This document shows, piece by piece, positions 1 to 8,566 of a stretch of 64,000 nucleotides of DNA. How positions within the stretch are numbered: the stretch's first letter is position 1; every line of letters starts with the position of its first letter. Source of the stretch: G963665975 sp963665975 (GTDB taxonomy: Bacteria; Bacteroidota; Rhodothermia; Rhodothermales; Bin80); NCBI GenBank assembly GCA_963665975.1, contig OY762508.1, positions 1,054,001 to 1,118,000 of the forward strand, written 5' to 3'. Under the pieces are notes generated by a model. The model saw nothing but the letters and a program-made list of their open reading frames with translations, had not been told where the DNA came from and did not search any database. The position numbers were made by a program, and so were the translations under genes.

Positions 1-678
1 GACCTCCCCGCACACGAGCACATCTACATCCTCACGCCCGAGATAGGAAATCTGTCTGCGTCCGCCCCAAGCTCCCACCAGCAGCCCGATGTTGCTGCAC
101 TCCGCATCAGGATCTCCCATGACACGCGCTACCAGCGTACCGAACCTGCTCTTCAGGAATACGACCAGTTCCGACAGCCGCACGGGAGGAATGGTGCACA
201 AGTCCGGCTGCCCGGGATGCGCGTACTCTTCCCAGCCAAGGAGTCTGAGCACGCCGGTGGCGATGCCATCCGGCTCATAGCGATGCCAATAGTCATGGAA
301 GCGCCATACTACGATACCATGCTCTTCAAGCATGGTTCGCTTGGCAAGATACACGGCGTCATGCTCCAGCCAATCTGTTTCGTCCAGATGATTGTAGTAC
401 GTCGGCTCGTGGGTGATTACCAAGTTTGCGCCGCTCCGGATGGCCTCCTCTACCACGGCTCCCGTCGCCAGAAACGTCGTCACAATGCCCGTTATGGGCC
501 TGGTTGGATCACCTGACTTCACCGTGTCCACAGAACCCTTCCAGGGAGCACCCGGGATATTGGCCGTGATGAGGTCGATAACATCCTGGATGGTCTGTAC
601 GCGCGGAACGGCACCTGCCAGTGAGGAGGCGCCCATGGCCATCGCAGTTCCCGTAAGAAAGTCGCGTCGTGAAGGCAT
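1..678 (-). CDS. NIF3-like dinuclear metal-centre protein, Tat-exported, 3' end outside window
   Basis: The reading frame is open from the ATG at 678 to the window edge (226 codons), so the C-terminus is missing. The N-terminus MPSRRDFLTGTAMAMGASSL is a Tat-type twin-arginine signal. The body carries NIF3-family hallmarks: residues near 70-95 read GANLVITHEPTYYNH, with the metal-ligand His, followed by a conserved WRFHDYWH segment. NIF3 proteins form hexameric toroids with a two-metal site; their substrate is generally unknown. Export is unusual for the classic cytosolic family, but I believe such secreted forms occur in polysaccharide-degrading bacteria. It is divergent from the DUF1080 gene at 842. 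The family call is fairly sure; the function is not known. Confidence 0.8.
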   Translation of the reverse strand, partial: MPSRRDFLTGTAMAMGASSLAGAVPRVQTIQDVIDLITANIPGAPWKGSVDTVKSGDPTRPITGIVTTFLATGAVVEEAIRSGANLVITHEPTYYNHLDETDWLEHDAVYLAKRTMLEEHGIVVWRFHDYWHRYEPDGIATGVLRLLGWEEYAHPGQPDLCTIPPVRLSELVVFLKSRFGTLVARVMGDPDAECSNIGLLVGAWGGRRQISYLGREDVDVLVCGEV

Positions 679-841
679 GGCTATAGACGTGTGTTCCAAA
701 TGAAAATACCCACGGACGTGTTCATATATTGGTGCAGAGCACCCGACTTGAAATTGACAGTACAAAATCCCGCAACGTGCTCCAAAACCGTTCGCTTCGT
801 AGTACATTTAGGAATCCTCTTCTCCTGTTACCACTTACGCC

Positions 842-2266
842 ATGAATTGCTGCAACACCGCACGCTGTGTCCTGATTGCCGTCGTTTTGATTCCCCACCT
901 GGCCGCCGCCCAGGACGACGGATGGACGGCCATGTTTAACGGCACCGACCTCTTAGGCTGGACACGCCTTAACGGCGAGGCGCCCTATGCCATTGACGAT
1001 GGGGATATCGTGGGAACGACTATGACGGGTACGCCGAACACGTTTCTTGCGACAGACCAGGCATACGGGGATTTTGCACTGAGTCTCGATGTTCTGGTCG
1101 ACCCGGCCATTAATTCCGGGATCCAGATCCGTAGCCAGAGCGATCCGGAATATCTCAAGGGCCGCGTGCACGGCTACCAGGTCGAAATCGACCCCAGTCC
1201 ACGGGCCTGGAGTGGTGGTATCTACGACGAGGCGCGCCGCGGCTGGCTCTACCCGCTGACAGTCAATCAGGCCTGCCGGGAAGCATTCAACAACGGCGCA
1301 TGGAACCACTACTATATTGAGGCGATCGGACCATCATTGCGCACATGGATTAACGACGTCCCCTGTGCCTCGCTGTATGACAACACGACACTGGAAGGCT
1401 TTATTGCACTGCAGGTGCACAGTGTGCGCGGTGAAGATATGGCGGGTCGGGAGGTAAGGTGGCGGAACGTCCGCATCAAGACAGAAGATGTGGCGCCCCG
1501 CGAATGGACAGACAACTACGTGGTGAATCTGGTCCCCAACACGCTTTCTCCGCAGGAGGAAGCGCAGGGATGGACGCTGCTGTTTAATGGAAGGACCACA
1601 GTTGGATGGCGGGGCGCCGGCAAGGACACTTTTCCAGCGCAAGGCTGGCGCGTACAGGACGGCGTCCTTATCGTGGAAGCCTCCGGGGGTGCGGAAGCCG
1701 CATATGGCGGCGACATCGTAACCGTCGGCGAGTACGCCATGTTCGAGTTCAGCCTCGACTTCATGCTGACAGAGGGGGCAAACAGTGGCATCAAGTATTT
1801 CATCACGGAAAGCTACGGAAGCGATGCCTCCGCGATTGGATTGGAATACCAGCTCCTGGACGACGCAAAGCATCCGGATGCCACACAGGGCGCAGGCGGC
1901 AATCGGACCCTCGGCTCACTCTACGATCTCGTCCCGGCGCACAAGGACAAGACCGTCCATGGTACAGGCAAGTGGAATCGGGCGAGAATTCTCGTTACCG
2001 GCGTCCGCACCGACATGGATGTCCGCGGCAGTCGGGCCGAGTTTTCCACCTTTACGGGCGCATACGTCGAACATTGGTTGAACGACCGCCTGGTGTTGCA
2101 GTACGAACGGGGAACAGAGGTCTTCGACGCACTTGTGGAGCGTAGCAAATACGTGGTCTGGGAAGGCTTTGGAAACTGGAATCAGGGCCACATCCTGCTT
2201 CAGGACCACGGCGACGAAGTGCACTTTCGCAGCATCAAGGTCCGCCCGATCGAGGTCGGCAAATAA
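842..2266 (+). CDS. Secreted protein with two DUF1080 (3-keto-disaccharide hydrolase-type) domains
   Basis: The 474-residue product begins with a Sec-type signal ending near AAAQDD. It then has two copies of the DUF1080 jelly-roll. The first (about residues 25-215) opens with GWTAMFNGTDLLGWT and contains NSGIQIRS. The second (about 245-470) opens with GWTLLFNGRTTVGWRG and contains NSGIKYFI. DUF1080 is a concanavalin-like fold found in 3-keto-glycoside hydrolases and carbohydrate-binding proteins. Most family members have one domain, so this is an internal duplication. The downstream Gfo/Idh/MocA oxidoreductase (2414) fits a pathway in which glycosides are oxidised at C3 and then cleaved. Domain identity is confident; hydrolase activity is inferred. 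Confidence 0.85.
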   Translation: MNCCNTARCVLIAVVLIPHLAAAQDDGWTAMFNGTDLLGWTRLNGEAPYAIDDGDIVGTTMTGTPNTFLATDQAYGDFALSLDVLVDPAINSGIQIRSQSDPEYLKGRVHGYQVEIDPSPRAWSGGIYDEARRGWLYPLTVNQACREAFNNGAWNHYYIEAIGPSLRTWINDVPCASLYDNTTLEGFIALQVHSVRGEDMAGREVRWRNVRIKTEDVAPREWTDNYVVNLVPNTLSPQEEAQGWTLLFNGRTTVGWRGAGKDTFPAQGWRVQDGVLIVEASGGAEAAYGGDIVTVGEYAMFEFSLDFMLTEGANSGIKYFITESYGSDASAIGLEYQLLDDAKHPDATQGAGGNRTLGSLYDLVPAHKDKTVHGTGKWNRARILVTGVRTDMDVRGSRAEFSTFTGAYVEHWLNDRLVLQYERGTEVFDALVERSKYVVWEGFGNWNQGHILLQDHGDEVHFRSIKVRPIEVGK

Positions 2267-2413
2267 AAGGACAGACCTTCGTGCGAAAGGCACACCGGTA
2301 CCCTACAAGCTGCCTGTGTTTCGTATCATAACCATGGATACACGTCACCCACGCACTACGCGGGGCACACTTCACGGACAACGTATGTACGATCCATTCC
2401 TGGAAATTACACC

Positions 2414-3400
2414 ATGAACAAGATCCGCTGGGGCATTCTTTCAACAGCGCGTATTGCACGGGAGCATGTCATCCCGGCGATTCAGGCCAGTAATCGCGGC
2501 GTGGCATTTGCTTTGGCCTCGCGACGCAAGCAAATGGCAAGAGCCGTGGCAGCAGATCTCGGCATTAGCCGGGCTCACGGTTCGTACGAAGCGCTGTTGG
2601 GCGATCCGGATGTGGACGCGGTGTACATTCCGCTGCCTAACCACCTGCATGTCGAATGGTCTCTGCGTGCCCTTGAAGCTGGCAAGCACGTATTGTGCGA
2701 AAAACCCATAGGGATGAACGCAGAAGATGCCCGGAGACTCCATGACCATGCCCGTCATGGGCATCTCAGGGTCATGGAAGCATTCATGTACCGGTTTCAC
2801 CCACAGTGGCGACGGGCCGCATCCATTGTGCACAACGCGAAGATCGGCACCCTCCGCTCCATTCATTCCGTCTTCGCGTACAACAACACTGATCCGTCAA
2901 ATATCCGCAACCAGGCCGACATCGGCGGCGGCGCCTTGATGGATATCGGGTGTTACAATATTTCCCTGTCCCGCCTGCTCTTCAATGCCGAACCTTCGCG
3001 GGTTTTCGGGCAGATGGAGTTGGATCCAGCGTTCGGCACAGACCGCCTTACAACTGGACGCCTCGAATTCCAGACCGGTCTGGCCACGTTTACCTGCGCT
3101 ACGCAGCTCGACCGGTATCAGTGCGTGCACGTCTTAGGGGATCGTGGAAGCATCAAGATAGACATCCCCTTCAACGTCCCGCGTAGAGAGGCCGTGCGCC
3201 TGTGGCACCAGCACGGGCCTGAGGTGGATACCATTACGTTTGACCCCGTAGATCAGTACAGGGTTCAAGTAGACGCGTTCGCCCGCTCTATCCAACTGGA
3301 CACGCCGGTCCCCTGTCCCCTGGATGACGCGGTAGCCAACATGCAAGTAATCGACGCCGTGCGGGAGAGCGCCCGCACCGGATCGTGGGTTCCTCTCTAA
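2414..3400 (+). CDS. Gfo/Idh/MocA family oxidoreductase, cytosolic type
   Basis: The 328-residue protein has no signal peptide. The N-terminal Rossmann domain starts WGILSTARIAREHVIPAI and carries the family signature AGKHVLCEKPIGMN (about residues 90-103), whose EKP lysine contacts cofactor and substrate. The C-terminal alpha/beta domain includes GGGALMDIGCYNISLSR, typical of the trehalose/glucose-fructose oxidoreductase branch. These enzymes oxidise or reduce sugars and inositols with NAD(P). The gene follows the double-DUF1080 gene by about 150 bp on the same strand and precedes an exported aminotransferase, so the three may be co-transcribed. The sugar substrate cannot be read from the sequence. 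Confidence 0.88.
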   Translation: MNKIRWGILSTARIAREHVIPAIQASNRGVAFALASRRKQMARAVAADLGISRAHGSYEALLGDPDVDAVYIPLPNHLHVEWSLRALEAGKHVLCEKPIGMNAEDARRLHDHARHGHLRVMEAFMYRFHPQWRRAASIVHNAKIGTLRSIHSVFAYNNTDPSNIRNQADIGGGALMDIGCYNISLSRLLFNAEPSRVFGQMELDPAFGTDRLTTGRLEFQTGLATFTCATQLDRYQCVHVLGDRGSIKIDIPFNVPRREAVRLWHQHGPEVDTITFDPVDQYRVQVDAFARSIQLDTPVPCPLDDAVANMQVIDAVRESARTGSWVPL

Positions 3401-3461
3401 CGGGGTGCCCGACTCGGTCGCTGGTGCAGTCACCATCCGAAACCCTGAAAGGAGAATCCTT

Positions 3462-4562
3462 ATGAATCGACGCCAATGGTTCAGAACCAGCGCTGTGGCG
3501 GCGGCTGGGCTCGCGATTCAGCCTGGCGGCTTTCAGTCCACCTACCTGACGCCGCGGGCGCTCAATCAGCCGATAAGGCTGAACAGCAACGAGAATCCGT
3601 ACGGCCCATCGGAAGCGGCCCGGATGGCCCTTACGGAGGCATTCGACGAAGGGAATCTGTATCCGTATCGGGCGTATGGCAGTCTCGAACGACTGATTGC
3701 GGAGCGCGAGGGACTGACGCCCGACCACGTAGTGCTCGGAGCTGGCTCCTACGAAATATTGCGCATGGCCGCAATGGCCTATGGGCTCGCCGGAGGCGAA
3801 ATCATGACCGCACATCCAACGTTTGAAGGCATCGCATCGTATGCGCAAACCATCGGGGCATACGTGCATCATGTGCCCGTGGACGACAACCTGCGATTCG
3901 ATCTGCCCGCCATGGACCGCCGATTGACGCAACGCATCGGACTGGTTTTCCTCTGTAATCCCAACAACCCGACCGGCACCCTCCTGCCGGCATCCGATGT
4001 CAGGGCATTCTGTGAGGAGGCCTCGCGCAATGCCGTGATCCTGGTTGACGAGGCTTACTACGAACTCGTAACTGATCCGTCGTACGGATCCATGGTTGAC
4101 CTTGTGCGTGACGGCGGCAACATCATCGTGTCCCGGACCTTTTCGAAAGTCTATGGCCTTGCGGGACTACGCATCGGCTATGGGCTTGCCCGCCCGGACA
4201 TCGCAAGGCGTTTGCGAACGTTTCGCACCAGTAGCGGCGTGAACATCATGGCTGTTCGGGCAGCAGTTGCCTCGTACCAGGATCAGGCGTTCGTGCAAAT
4301 GAGCCGCGACAAGATTTCCGCCAGCCGGAGCTTTGCCACGCAGTTCGTGCAGGAGCAAGGCCACCGGTGCGCACCGTCGCACACCAATTTTATATTCTTC
4401 CACCTGGGAAGTGACATCGAAACGTTCCGGCACAAGATGGAGAAGCAGGGTGTCCTCGTGGGACGGCCGTTTCCGCCGTTTCTGGACTGGTGCCGTGTAA
4501 GCATCGGCACAGACGCCGAAATGCAGGCGTTCGCCAACGCATATCGTGTAGTGCAGGGTTAG
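3462..4562 (+). CDS. Tat-exported PLP-dependent aminotransferase, histidinol-phosphate aminotransferase-like
   Basis: An upstream in-frame start exists at 3405, but the ATG at 3462 follows a good ribosome site (AAAGGAGA) and begins MNRRQWFRTSAVAAAGLA, a twin-arginine signal. The 366-residue protein is a fold-type I aminotransferase. It has LNSNENPYGPS near the N-terminus, CNPNNPTG, the DEAYYE aspartate that contacts the PLP pyridine nitrogen, and SRTFSKVYGLAGLRIGYG with the Schiff-base lysine at about residue 229. It resembles HisC, but with a Tat leader and no his operon a role in histidine synthesis is unlikely. Secreted HisC-like enzymes of this type have no assigned substrate that I know. 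Confidence 0.85.
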   Translation: MNRRQWFRTSAVAAAGLAIQPGGFQSTYLTPRALNQPIRLNSNENPYGPSEAARMALTEAFDEGNLYPYRAYGSLERLIAEREGLTPDHVVLGAGSYEILRMAAMAYGLAGGEIMTAHPTFEGIASYAQTIGAYVHHVPVDDNLRFDLPAMDRRLTQRIGLVFLCNPNNPTGTLLPASDVRAFCEEASRNAVILVDEAYYELVTDPSYGSMVDLVRDGGNIIVSRTFSKVYGLAGLRIGYGLARPDIARRLRTFRTSSGVNIMAVRAAVASYQDQAFVQMSRDKISASRSFATQFVQEQGHRCAPSHTNFIFFHLGSDIETFRHKMEKQGVLVGRPFPPFLDWCRVSIGTDAEMQAFANAYRVVQG

Positions 4563-4632
4563 ATAGCCCCGTTTCGGTCTCACGCGAGCAAATCGTGCGC
4601 TCTCGACGCTATCCACCTTCTTCCTGGATTCT

Positions 4633-5367
4633 ATGCTGCGATCTCTGCTGCTGACCGCGCTTATCCTGTTTGGAAGCGGGGACGGCACTATGTTCAGCGA
4701 CGACCTGGGCTTCCGCTTCGTGCGGGTCCGGTATGAGAGCTACGCTGGCCTGCGGGGTAACGCATGGGCGACCGATTATCCCACCGCAGAGCTGAACCTG
4801 CATGAGGCGATCGACCGCACGACGGGCCTCTATGTAGAAGGGCCGCCGATCGTACTCTCTCTTACCGATGATGAAATTTTTGATTATCCGGTACTCTATC
4901 TGACCGAACCCGGCTATTGGCAGACCCATCAGGCAGAGATTGACAATCTTCGCAGGTACCTGGATCGGGGTGGCTTCCTCATCATTGATGACTTCCACGA
5001 CTACGGAAGAGGACACGTCGGTCCGCAGTGGAACAACATGTACGATAACATCAAGCAGGTCTATCCGGATCGTGAGCCGGTCGAGCTCACGGCAGACCAT
5101 CCCATTTGGACGATCTATTACGACATCGATCCCGACGCAGCGATTTCAACCAAGAATGGGAGGGGACGTTGGGGCATGCGCTTTGGGCCGCTGGATGACA
5201 TCTATTACGGGATCACGGACGAATCCGGGCGCATGACCATAGTAATCTGCTACAACCAGGACATCGGCGACGGCTGGGAATGGCCCGGCGGGCGGGCACT
5301 CGGGACGGCGTCTACGGTGAGCTTCCAGATGGCAATCAACTTTATCATGTACGCGCTCACGCATTAA
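4633..5367 (+). CDS. DUF4159 domain-containing secreted protein
   Basis: The 244-residue protein has a short hydrophobic leader (MLRSLLLTALILFGSG) followed by one DUF4159 domain. Recognisable parts are YPTAELNLHEAIDRTTGL, a beta-strand/turn YPVLYLTEPGYW, the GGFLIIDDFHD segment and the C-terminal GGRALGTASTVSFQMAINFIMYALTH. DUF4159 resembles class I glutamine-amidotransferase-like folds. It is usually found fused to von Willebrand/aerotolerance (MoxR-DUF58) systems, or as stand-alone exported proteins like this one. No MoxR or DUF58 genes are nearby. Function is unknown. It converges on the DUF4399 gene at 5378 with only 10 bp between stops. Confidence 0.8.
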   Translation: MLRSLLLTALILFGSGDGTMFSDDLGFRFVRVRYESYAGLRGNAWATDYPTAELNLHEAIDRTTGLYVEGPPIVLSLTDDEIFDYPVLYLTEPGYWQTHQAEIDNLRRYLDRGGFLIIDDFHDYGRGHVGPQWNNMYDNIKQVYPDREPVELTADHPIWTIYYDIDPDAAISTKNGRGRWGMRFGPLDDIYYGITDESGRMTIVICYNQDIGDGWEWPGGRALGTASTVSFQMAINFIMYALTH

Positions 5368-5377
5368 CGTACGCGCG

Positions 5378-5842
5378 CTATTCGACCGTGATAGTGATCG
5401 TTTCCGACATCACGGGAGGATCATGGGGGATATGCAACCGATCTCCCAGAAGGAGTTGGAGCGTGTGCGTGCCGGGCTCCAATTGCAGCGTTGCCTCCGT
5501 TTGTCCCTTCCCGAAGTGAACATGGTTCGCATCCGCAGGAAGTGGCAGGTCCATGGGTGGCAATCCAACAACATCCACGAGGAGATGATGATGTCCGGTA
5601 TCCGGGAAATCAACACCAGCCGGGGCCACTCCCATGCCCTTTAGACCGAATTTCACGGTCACCGCGTCACCATTTACCTGTGCCGAGTCCGCCGGGCTGA
5701 TAATGTACACCGAGGCGCCCTCAGCGGAGGCCGTGCGCGAGAGTTCCACGACAGGGACCGGAGTCTCCTCCTGCCCACAGCCAAGGCCAATCGTTAACAG
5801 TGACACCAATAGCAACGTGTGACGACCAGAGATCTGCTGCAT
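5378..5842 (-). CDS. DUF4399 domain lipoprotein
   Basis: The 154-residue product has a lipoprotein signal (LLLVSLLTIGLGCGQEE, lipobox cysteine about residue 22), so it is probably anchored in the outer or inner membrane facing the periplasm. The remainder matches the DUF4399 pattern: ISPADSAQVNGDAVTVKFGLKG (read as two parts), a conserved TGHHHLLVD histidine cluster, HVHFGKGQTEATLQL, and HTLQLLLGD. The histidine-rich strands suggest metal binding, but no function is established for the family. The gene stands alone, with its start facing a 450-bp region containing a transposase remnant. Confidence 0.82.
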   Translation of the reverse strand: MQQISGRHTLLLVSLLTIGLGCGQEETPVPVVELSRTASAEGASVYIISPADSAQVNGDAVTVKFGLKGMGVAPAGVDFPDTGHHHLLVDVVGLPPMDLPLPADANHVHFGKGQTEATLQLEPGTHTLQLLLGDRLHIPHDPPVMSETITITVE

Positions 5843-6292
5843 AACAACGCGGATAGTTTAATAGAAAAGATTTGGAGGACTAAAGGTACGCCTGCAACAG
5901 ATACTAAATTGATTTACTTCCGAGCCTATTGCAAAACTCCTGAATTGGAGGAGTTTTTCACTTGTGAGGAAGAAGTTGAATGAACGGGCGTCCCGCCTAT
6001 CAACGACGGACAACGAGAGGAGCTGGAATGCTGGCTCCGGTGGTCCAAGACAGGGCAGGCCGTTCCGATTCCACACACCCAGCGCACCTCAATATATTAC
6101 ATTATTTGTAACTATGCTGTGTTTTAATGCCTTATTGATGTGGCATAATTGTGACCAGGAAGTATTGATCGAAGGGGTTATGCAAGAGACTCTTCCACAT
6201 CCTGACAATTTCTTAATCTGACCAGATGCGGGTCTCCCTGGGTCCTGCGAAGTATATTCATTGGGCCAACGGCATCATCGGCCTAACAATTG
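5843..6292. other. Gene-free 450-bp region with a hairpin and a transposase relic
   Basis: No intact gene is visible. At 5933-5957 there is an 8-bp perfect inverted repeat (AAAACTCC / GGAGTTTT, 9-nt loop) followed by a T-run on the plus strand, resembling an intrinsic terminator or an insertion-sequence end. The TTGCAAAA stretch at its left side recurs in the gap near 55585. The part from about 6090 to 6240 is clearly AT-richer than its surroundings. No promoter could be assigned with confidence. Confidence 0.45.
5984..6067 (+). pseudogene. Possible IS630-type transposase N-terminal remnant
   Basis: Reading the frame that passes through 5996 gives PPINDGQREELECWLRW followed by SKTGQAV. This resembles the helix-turn-helix start of IS630-family transposases, which typically read as L-x-x-EQR-x-ELE-x-W-x-R-x-x-K-T. 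The similarity ends after about 28 codons and no catalytic DDE part follows; the next stretch is AT-rich and non-coding. This call rests on pattern memory only, so it is tentative. Confidence 0.35.
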
Positions 6293-6817
6293 ATGTTGCA
6301 GATGTCCAAGGAAACGATTCTCCGCATCGCCAACGAGAAACAAACGCTGGCATTGGGCAGGTGGATCGGCGAGAGATTGCCCCTGGGAAGCGTGGTCGGA
6401 CTCAACGGAGCACTGGGGGCTGGCAAGACCTGGATGGCCAAGGGCATAGTTGATGGCATCGGTGATAGCGAGACATCGTTAGTCAAGAGTCCCGCCTACA
6501 ACCTTGTGCACGAGTATGGGGGCGTCGGAAATACCCCTCGCGTGTTCCATATGGATTTTTATCGGCTCGGTGTCCTTTCCCCTTCCGATGCGATGCTGTT
6601 CGGAGAAATCCTTGATCGCACAGATGCCATACACCTCGTAGAATGGGCCTCACGGTTTCTTTCTGATTTGATACCGGAATTTCTTTCCGTGACCCTGTCA
6701 TTCTGTAGGCCGCCTGAACCAACCTGTCGCATGGTGTGCATCAAGCCAACTGGAGAGGGCGTCCGGTACCGCGATCTTATGCAAGCCATCGCCTGCTATG
6801 CGCACACTGATCCTTGA
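6293..6817 (+). CDS. tsaE: tRNA t6A37 biosynthesis ATPase TsaE
   Basis: TsaE is the ATPase that regenerates the TsaB-TsaD complex making N6-threonylcarbamoyladenosine at position 37 of ANN-decoding tRNAs in the cytosol. The P-loop GALGAGKT lies at about residues 39-46. The family-specific SPAYNLVHEY segment and HMDFYRL (Walker-B-like) follow, with LVEWA further on. Length (about 174 residues) is normal. Starts at 6290 (TTG), 6293 and 6302 are all possible and none has a clear Shine-Dalgarno. The gene overlaps tsaB by 20 bp, and tsaD follows, so the three t6A genes form one cluster. Confidence 0.93.
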   Translation: MLQMSKETILRIANEKQTLALGRWIGERLPLGSVVGLNGALGAGKTWMAKGIVDGIGDSETSLVKSPAYNLVHEYGGVGNTPRVFHMDFYRLGVLSPSDAMLFGEILDRTDAIHLVEWASRFLSDLIPEFLSVTLSFCRPPEPTCRMVCIKPTGEGVRYRDLMQAIACYAHTDP

Positions 6818-7481
6818 TACTTCCGGAGCGTTTTCGACGGTCGTTGTGGTGGAAGGTGCGGACGTACTCGGATCTTCAATGCTGCGCGCTCGCCCGGCAA
6901 CACACCTCCACGAACAAATTCGGACGCTTACCCGGCATGTAGACGCGCCACTTTCGACGGTCGGCCAGATCGGCATCGTGGTAGGTCCCGGCTCGTGGAC
7001 CGGTTTGAACATTGGGGTTACGGCAGCGAAGACGCTCGCACAGGTATTGACGATTCCGGTCATACCCATAAAAACCCTGGATGCACTGGTAGCCACGCGC
7101 CGATGGCGCGCGGGCCGCATTTGCGGGCTCCTCCATGCCGGCCGCCAGCGCGTATACTATGCCTGGTACGACCCGGACGACCTGGGCCTGGTAACCATTT
7201 CCAGTGCGCAGACAGACGTTATGGCGTTCAGCACATGGGTGGAGCAACTGGACACCCAGGCTGGCCCGCCACTTGTGATTGAGTATGGACGAACGTTTGA
7301 GAGCAGCCTCCTGGAATTGGCCCCGGCAATTGCGTCCGAGCATCGCATGCTCCTGTCCCCCGAAGCCCTGGTCGCCGTGCTGAATATGCGCAAATCGAAT
7401 GCCCTGGCTGATGCGAATCTACTCGCGTTAGCCCCAGACTACATACAGGCATCCCTGGCTGAACGAGACGCATCCCGGTAA
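6798..7481 (+). CDS. tsaB: tRNA t6A37 biosynthesis protein TsaB
   Basis: TsaB is the inactive ASKHA-fold partner that dimerises with TsaD. The 227-residue protein begins MRTLILDTSGAFSTVVVVEG, then THLHEQI, and contains the family motif VVGPGSWTGLNIGV (read GPGSxTGxRxG in most relatives) and an ALVAT segment. The start overlaps the end of tsaE by 20 bp, indicating translational coupling. tsaD starts 10 bp after its stop. The metal-binding HxxxH of TsaD is absent, as expected for TsaB. Identification is strong from both sequence and context. Confidence 0.93.
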   Translation: MRTLILDTSGAFSTVVVVEGADVLGSSMLRARPATHLHEQIRTLTRHVDAPLSTVGQIGIVVGPGSWTGLNIGVTAAKTLAQVLTIPVIPIKTLDALVATRRWRAGRICGLLHAGRQRVYYAWYDPDDLGLVTISSAQTDVMAFSTWVEQLDTQAGPPLVIEYGRTFESSLLELAPAIASEHRMLLSPEALVAVLNMRKSNALADANLLALAPDYIQASLAERDASR

Positions 7482-7491
7482 CCATGTAACC

Positions 7492-8550
7492 ATGCGCATT
7501 CTAGGCATTGATACTACGTGCGACGACACGAGTGTGGGCATTGTCGAAGATGGTCGCCACGTAATCGCAAACGTAATCGCCTCGCAGCATGGCGCCCATG
7601 CGCGCTTTGGCGGCATTGTGCCCATGATCGCGGCGCGCGAGCATACTCGGCAGATCAACATCATTCTGGATGCAGCACTCCAGGAGGGAGGAATGGCGTA
7701 CGAAGACCTGGACGCCGTTGCGGTATCGAATCATCAGGGACTACTGTTGTCCCTCGTCGTCGGCGTAGCGGCAGCCAAATCCGTGGCCTTGGCCTGCGAT
7801 ATTCCGCTCGTCGGCCTGCACCATGTCGAGGGACATATCTATTCCAATATCATCGGGCGGGAAGCACAACTCGCATTCCCGTTCCTGTGCCTTACCGTGG
7901 CCGGCGGGCATACGCTCTTGTTGCGCGTCAACGGTCATGGTGACTACGGACTGTTGGGACACACGCGGGACGATGCCGCAGGAGAGGCTTATGACAAGAT
8001 CGCCAGACGCCTGGGATTGGGATACCCGGGAGGCCCCTTGATCGAAGAGCTGGCTGAGCGAGGTAATCCTGCAGCCTATGCATTTCCTCGGCCGATGATC
8101 GGCAAGCCCAATTTTGAGTTCAGTTTCAGTGGACTCAAGACTGCCGTGGTCCGCGAAATCGAAGCGTGCGAGTCCGCTGGCGCCGTTATCAACAAGGAGG
8201 ATCTGTGCGCCAGCTTTCAGCAGGCAATTGTAGACGTCCTGGTAGACAAGACCGTACGGGCGGCCCACCAGGAAGGGCTGGTCCGGATTGCGCTGGCCGG
8301 TGGCGTTGCCATGAACCGGCGCCTGCGCGCACAATTGGACGACATTGCCGGAGAAGAAGGCTTCCAGCTATTCGCCCCTCCACGCAATCTCTGCGTCGAC
8401 AACGGAGCCATGATAGCAGGTGCAGGCTACTATCTGCTAAAGCACAGAGGCTCCAGCGCGCTAACGATTGATGTCCGAGCCAATGCGCCCCTTGGCCAGC
8501 TGGGAGTGCTGTATAAGCACCCTTCCAAATACCGAATGCCCGCCAGGTAA
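7492..8550 (+). CDS. tsaD: tRNA N6-threonylcarbamoyltransferase TsaD
   Basis: TsaD transfers the threonylcarbamoyl group from threonylcarbamoyl-AMP to A37 of tRNA. The 352-residue protein starts MRILGIDTTCDDTSVGIVED. It has the metal-ligand pair His111/His115 in LHHVEGHIYSN, the CLTVAGGHTLL and TRDDAAGEAYDKIAR motifs, a GLKTAV segment, and the C-terminal LAGGVAMNRRLR and DNGAMIAGAG. All core ligands expected for an active enzyme are present. It is the last gene of the tsaEBD cluster and converges on xylulokinase, with 16 bp between stops. Confidence 0.95.
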   Translation: MRILGIDTTCDDTSVGIVEDGRHVIANVIASQHGAHARFGGIVPMIAAREHTRQINIILDAALQEGGMAYEDLDAVAVSNHQGLLLSLVVGVAAAKSVALACDIPLVGLHHVEGHIYSNIIGREAQLAFPFLCLTVAGGHTLLLRVNGHGDYGLLGHTRDDAAGEAYDKIARRLGLGYPGGPLIEELAERGNPAAYAFPRPMIGKPNFEFSFSGLKTAVVREIEACESAGAVINKEDLCASFQQAIVDVLVDKTVRAAHQEGLVRIALAGGVAMNRRLRAQLDDIAGEEGFQLFAPPRNLCVDNGAMIAGAGYYLLKHRGSSALTIDVRANAPLGQLGVLYKHPSKYRMPAR

Positions 8551-8566
8551 ATCGCGGGCCTGGCAT

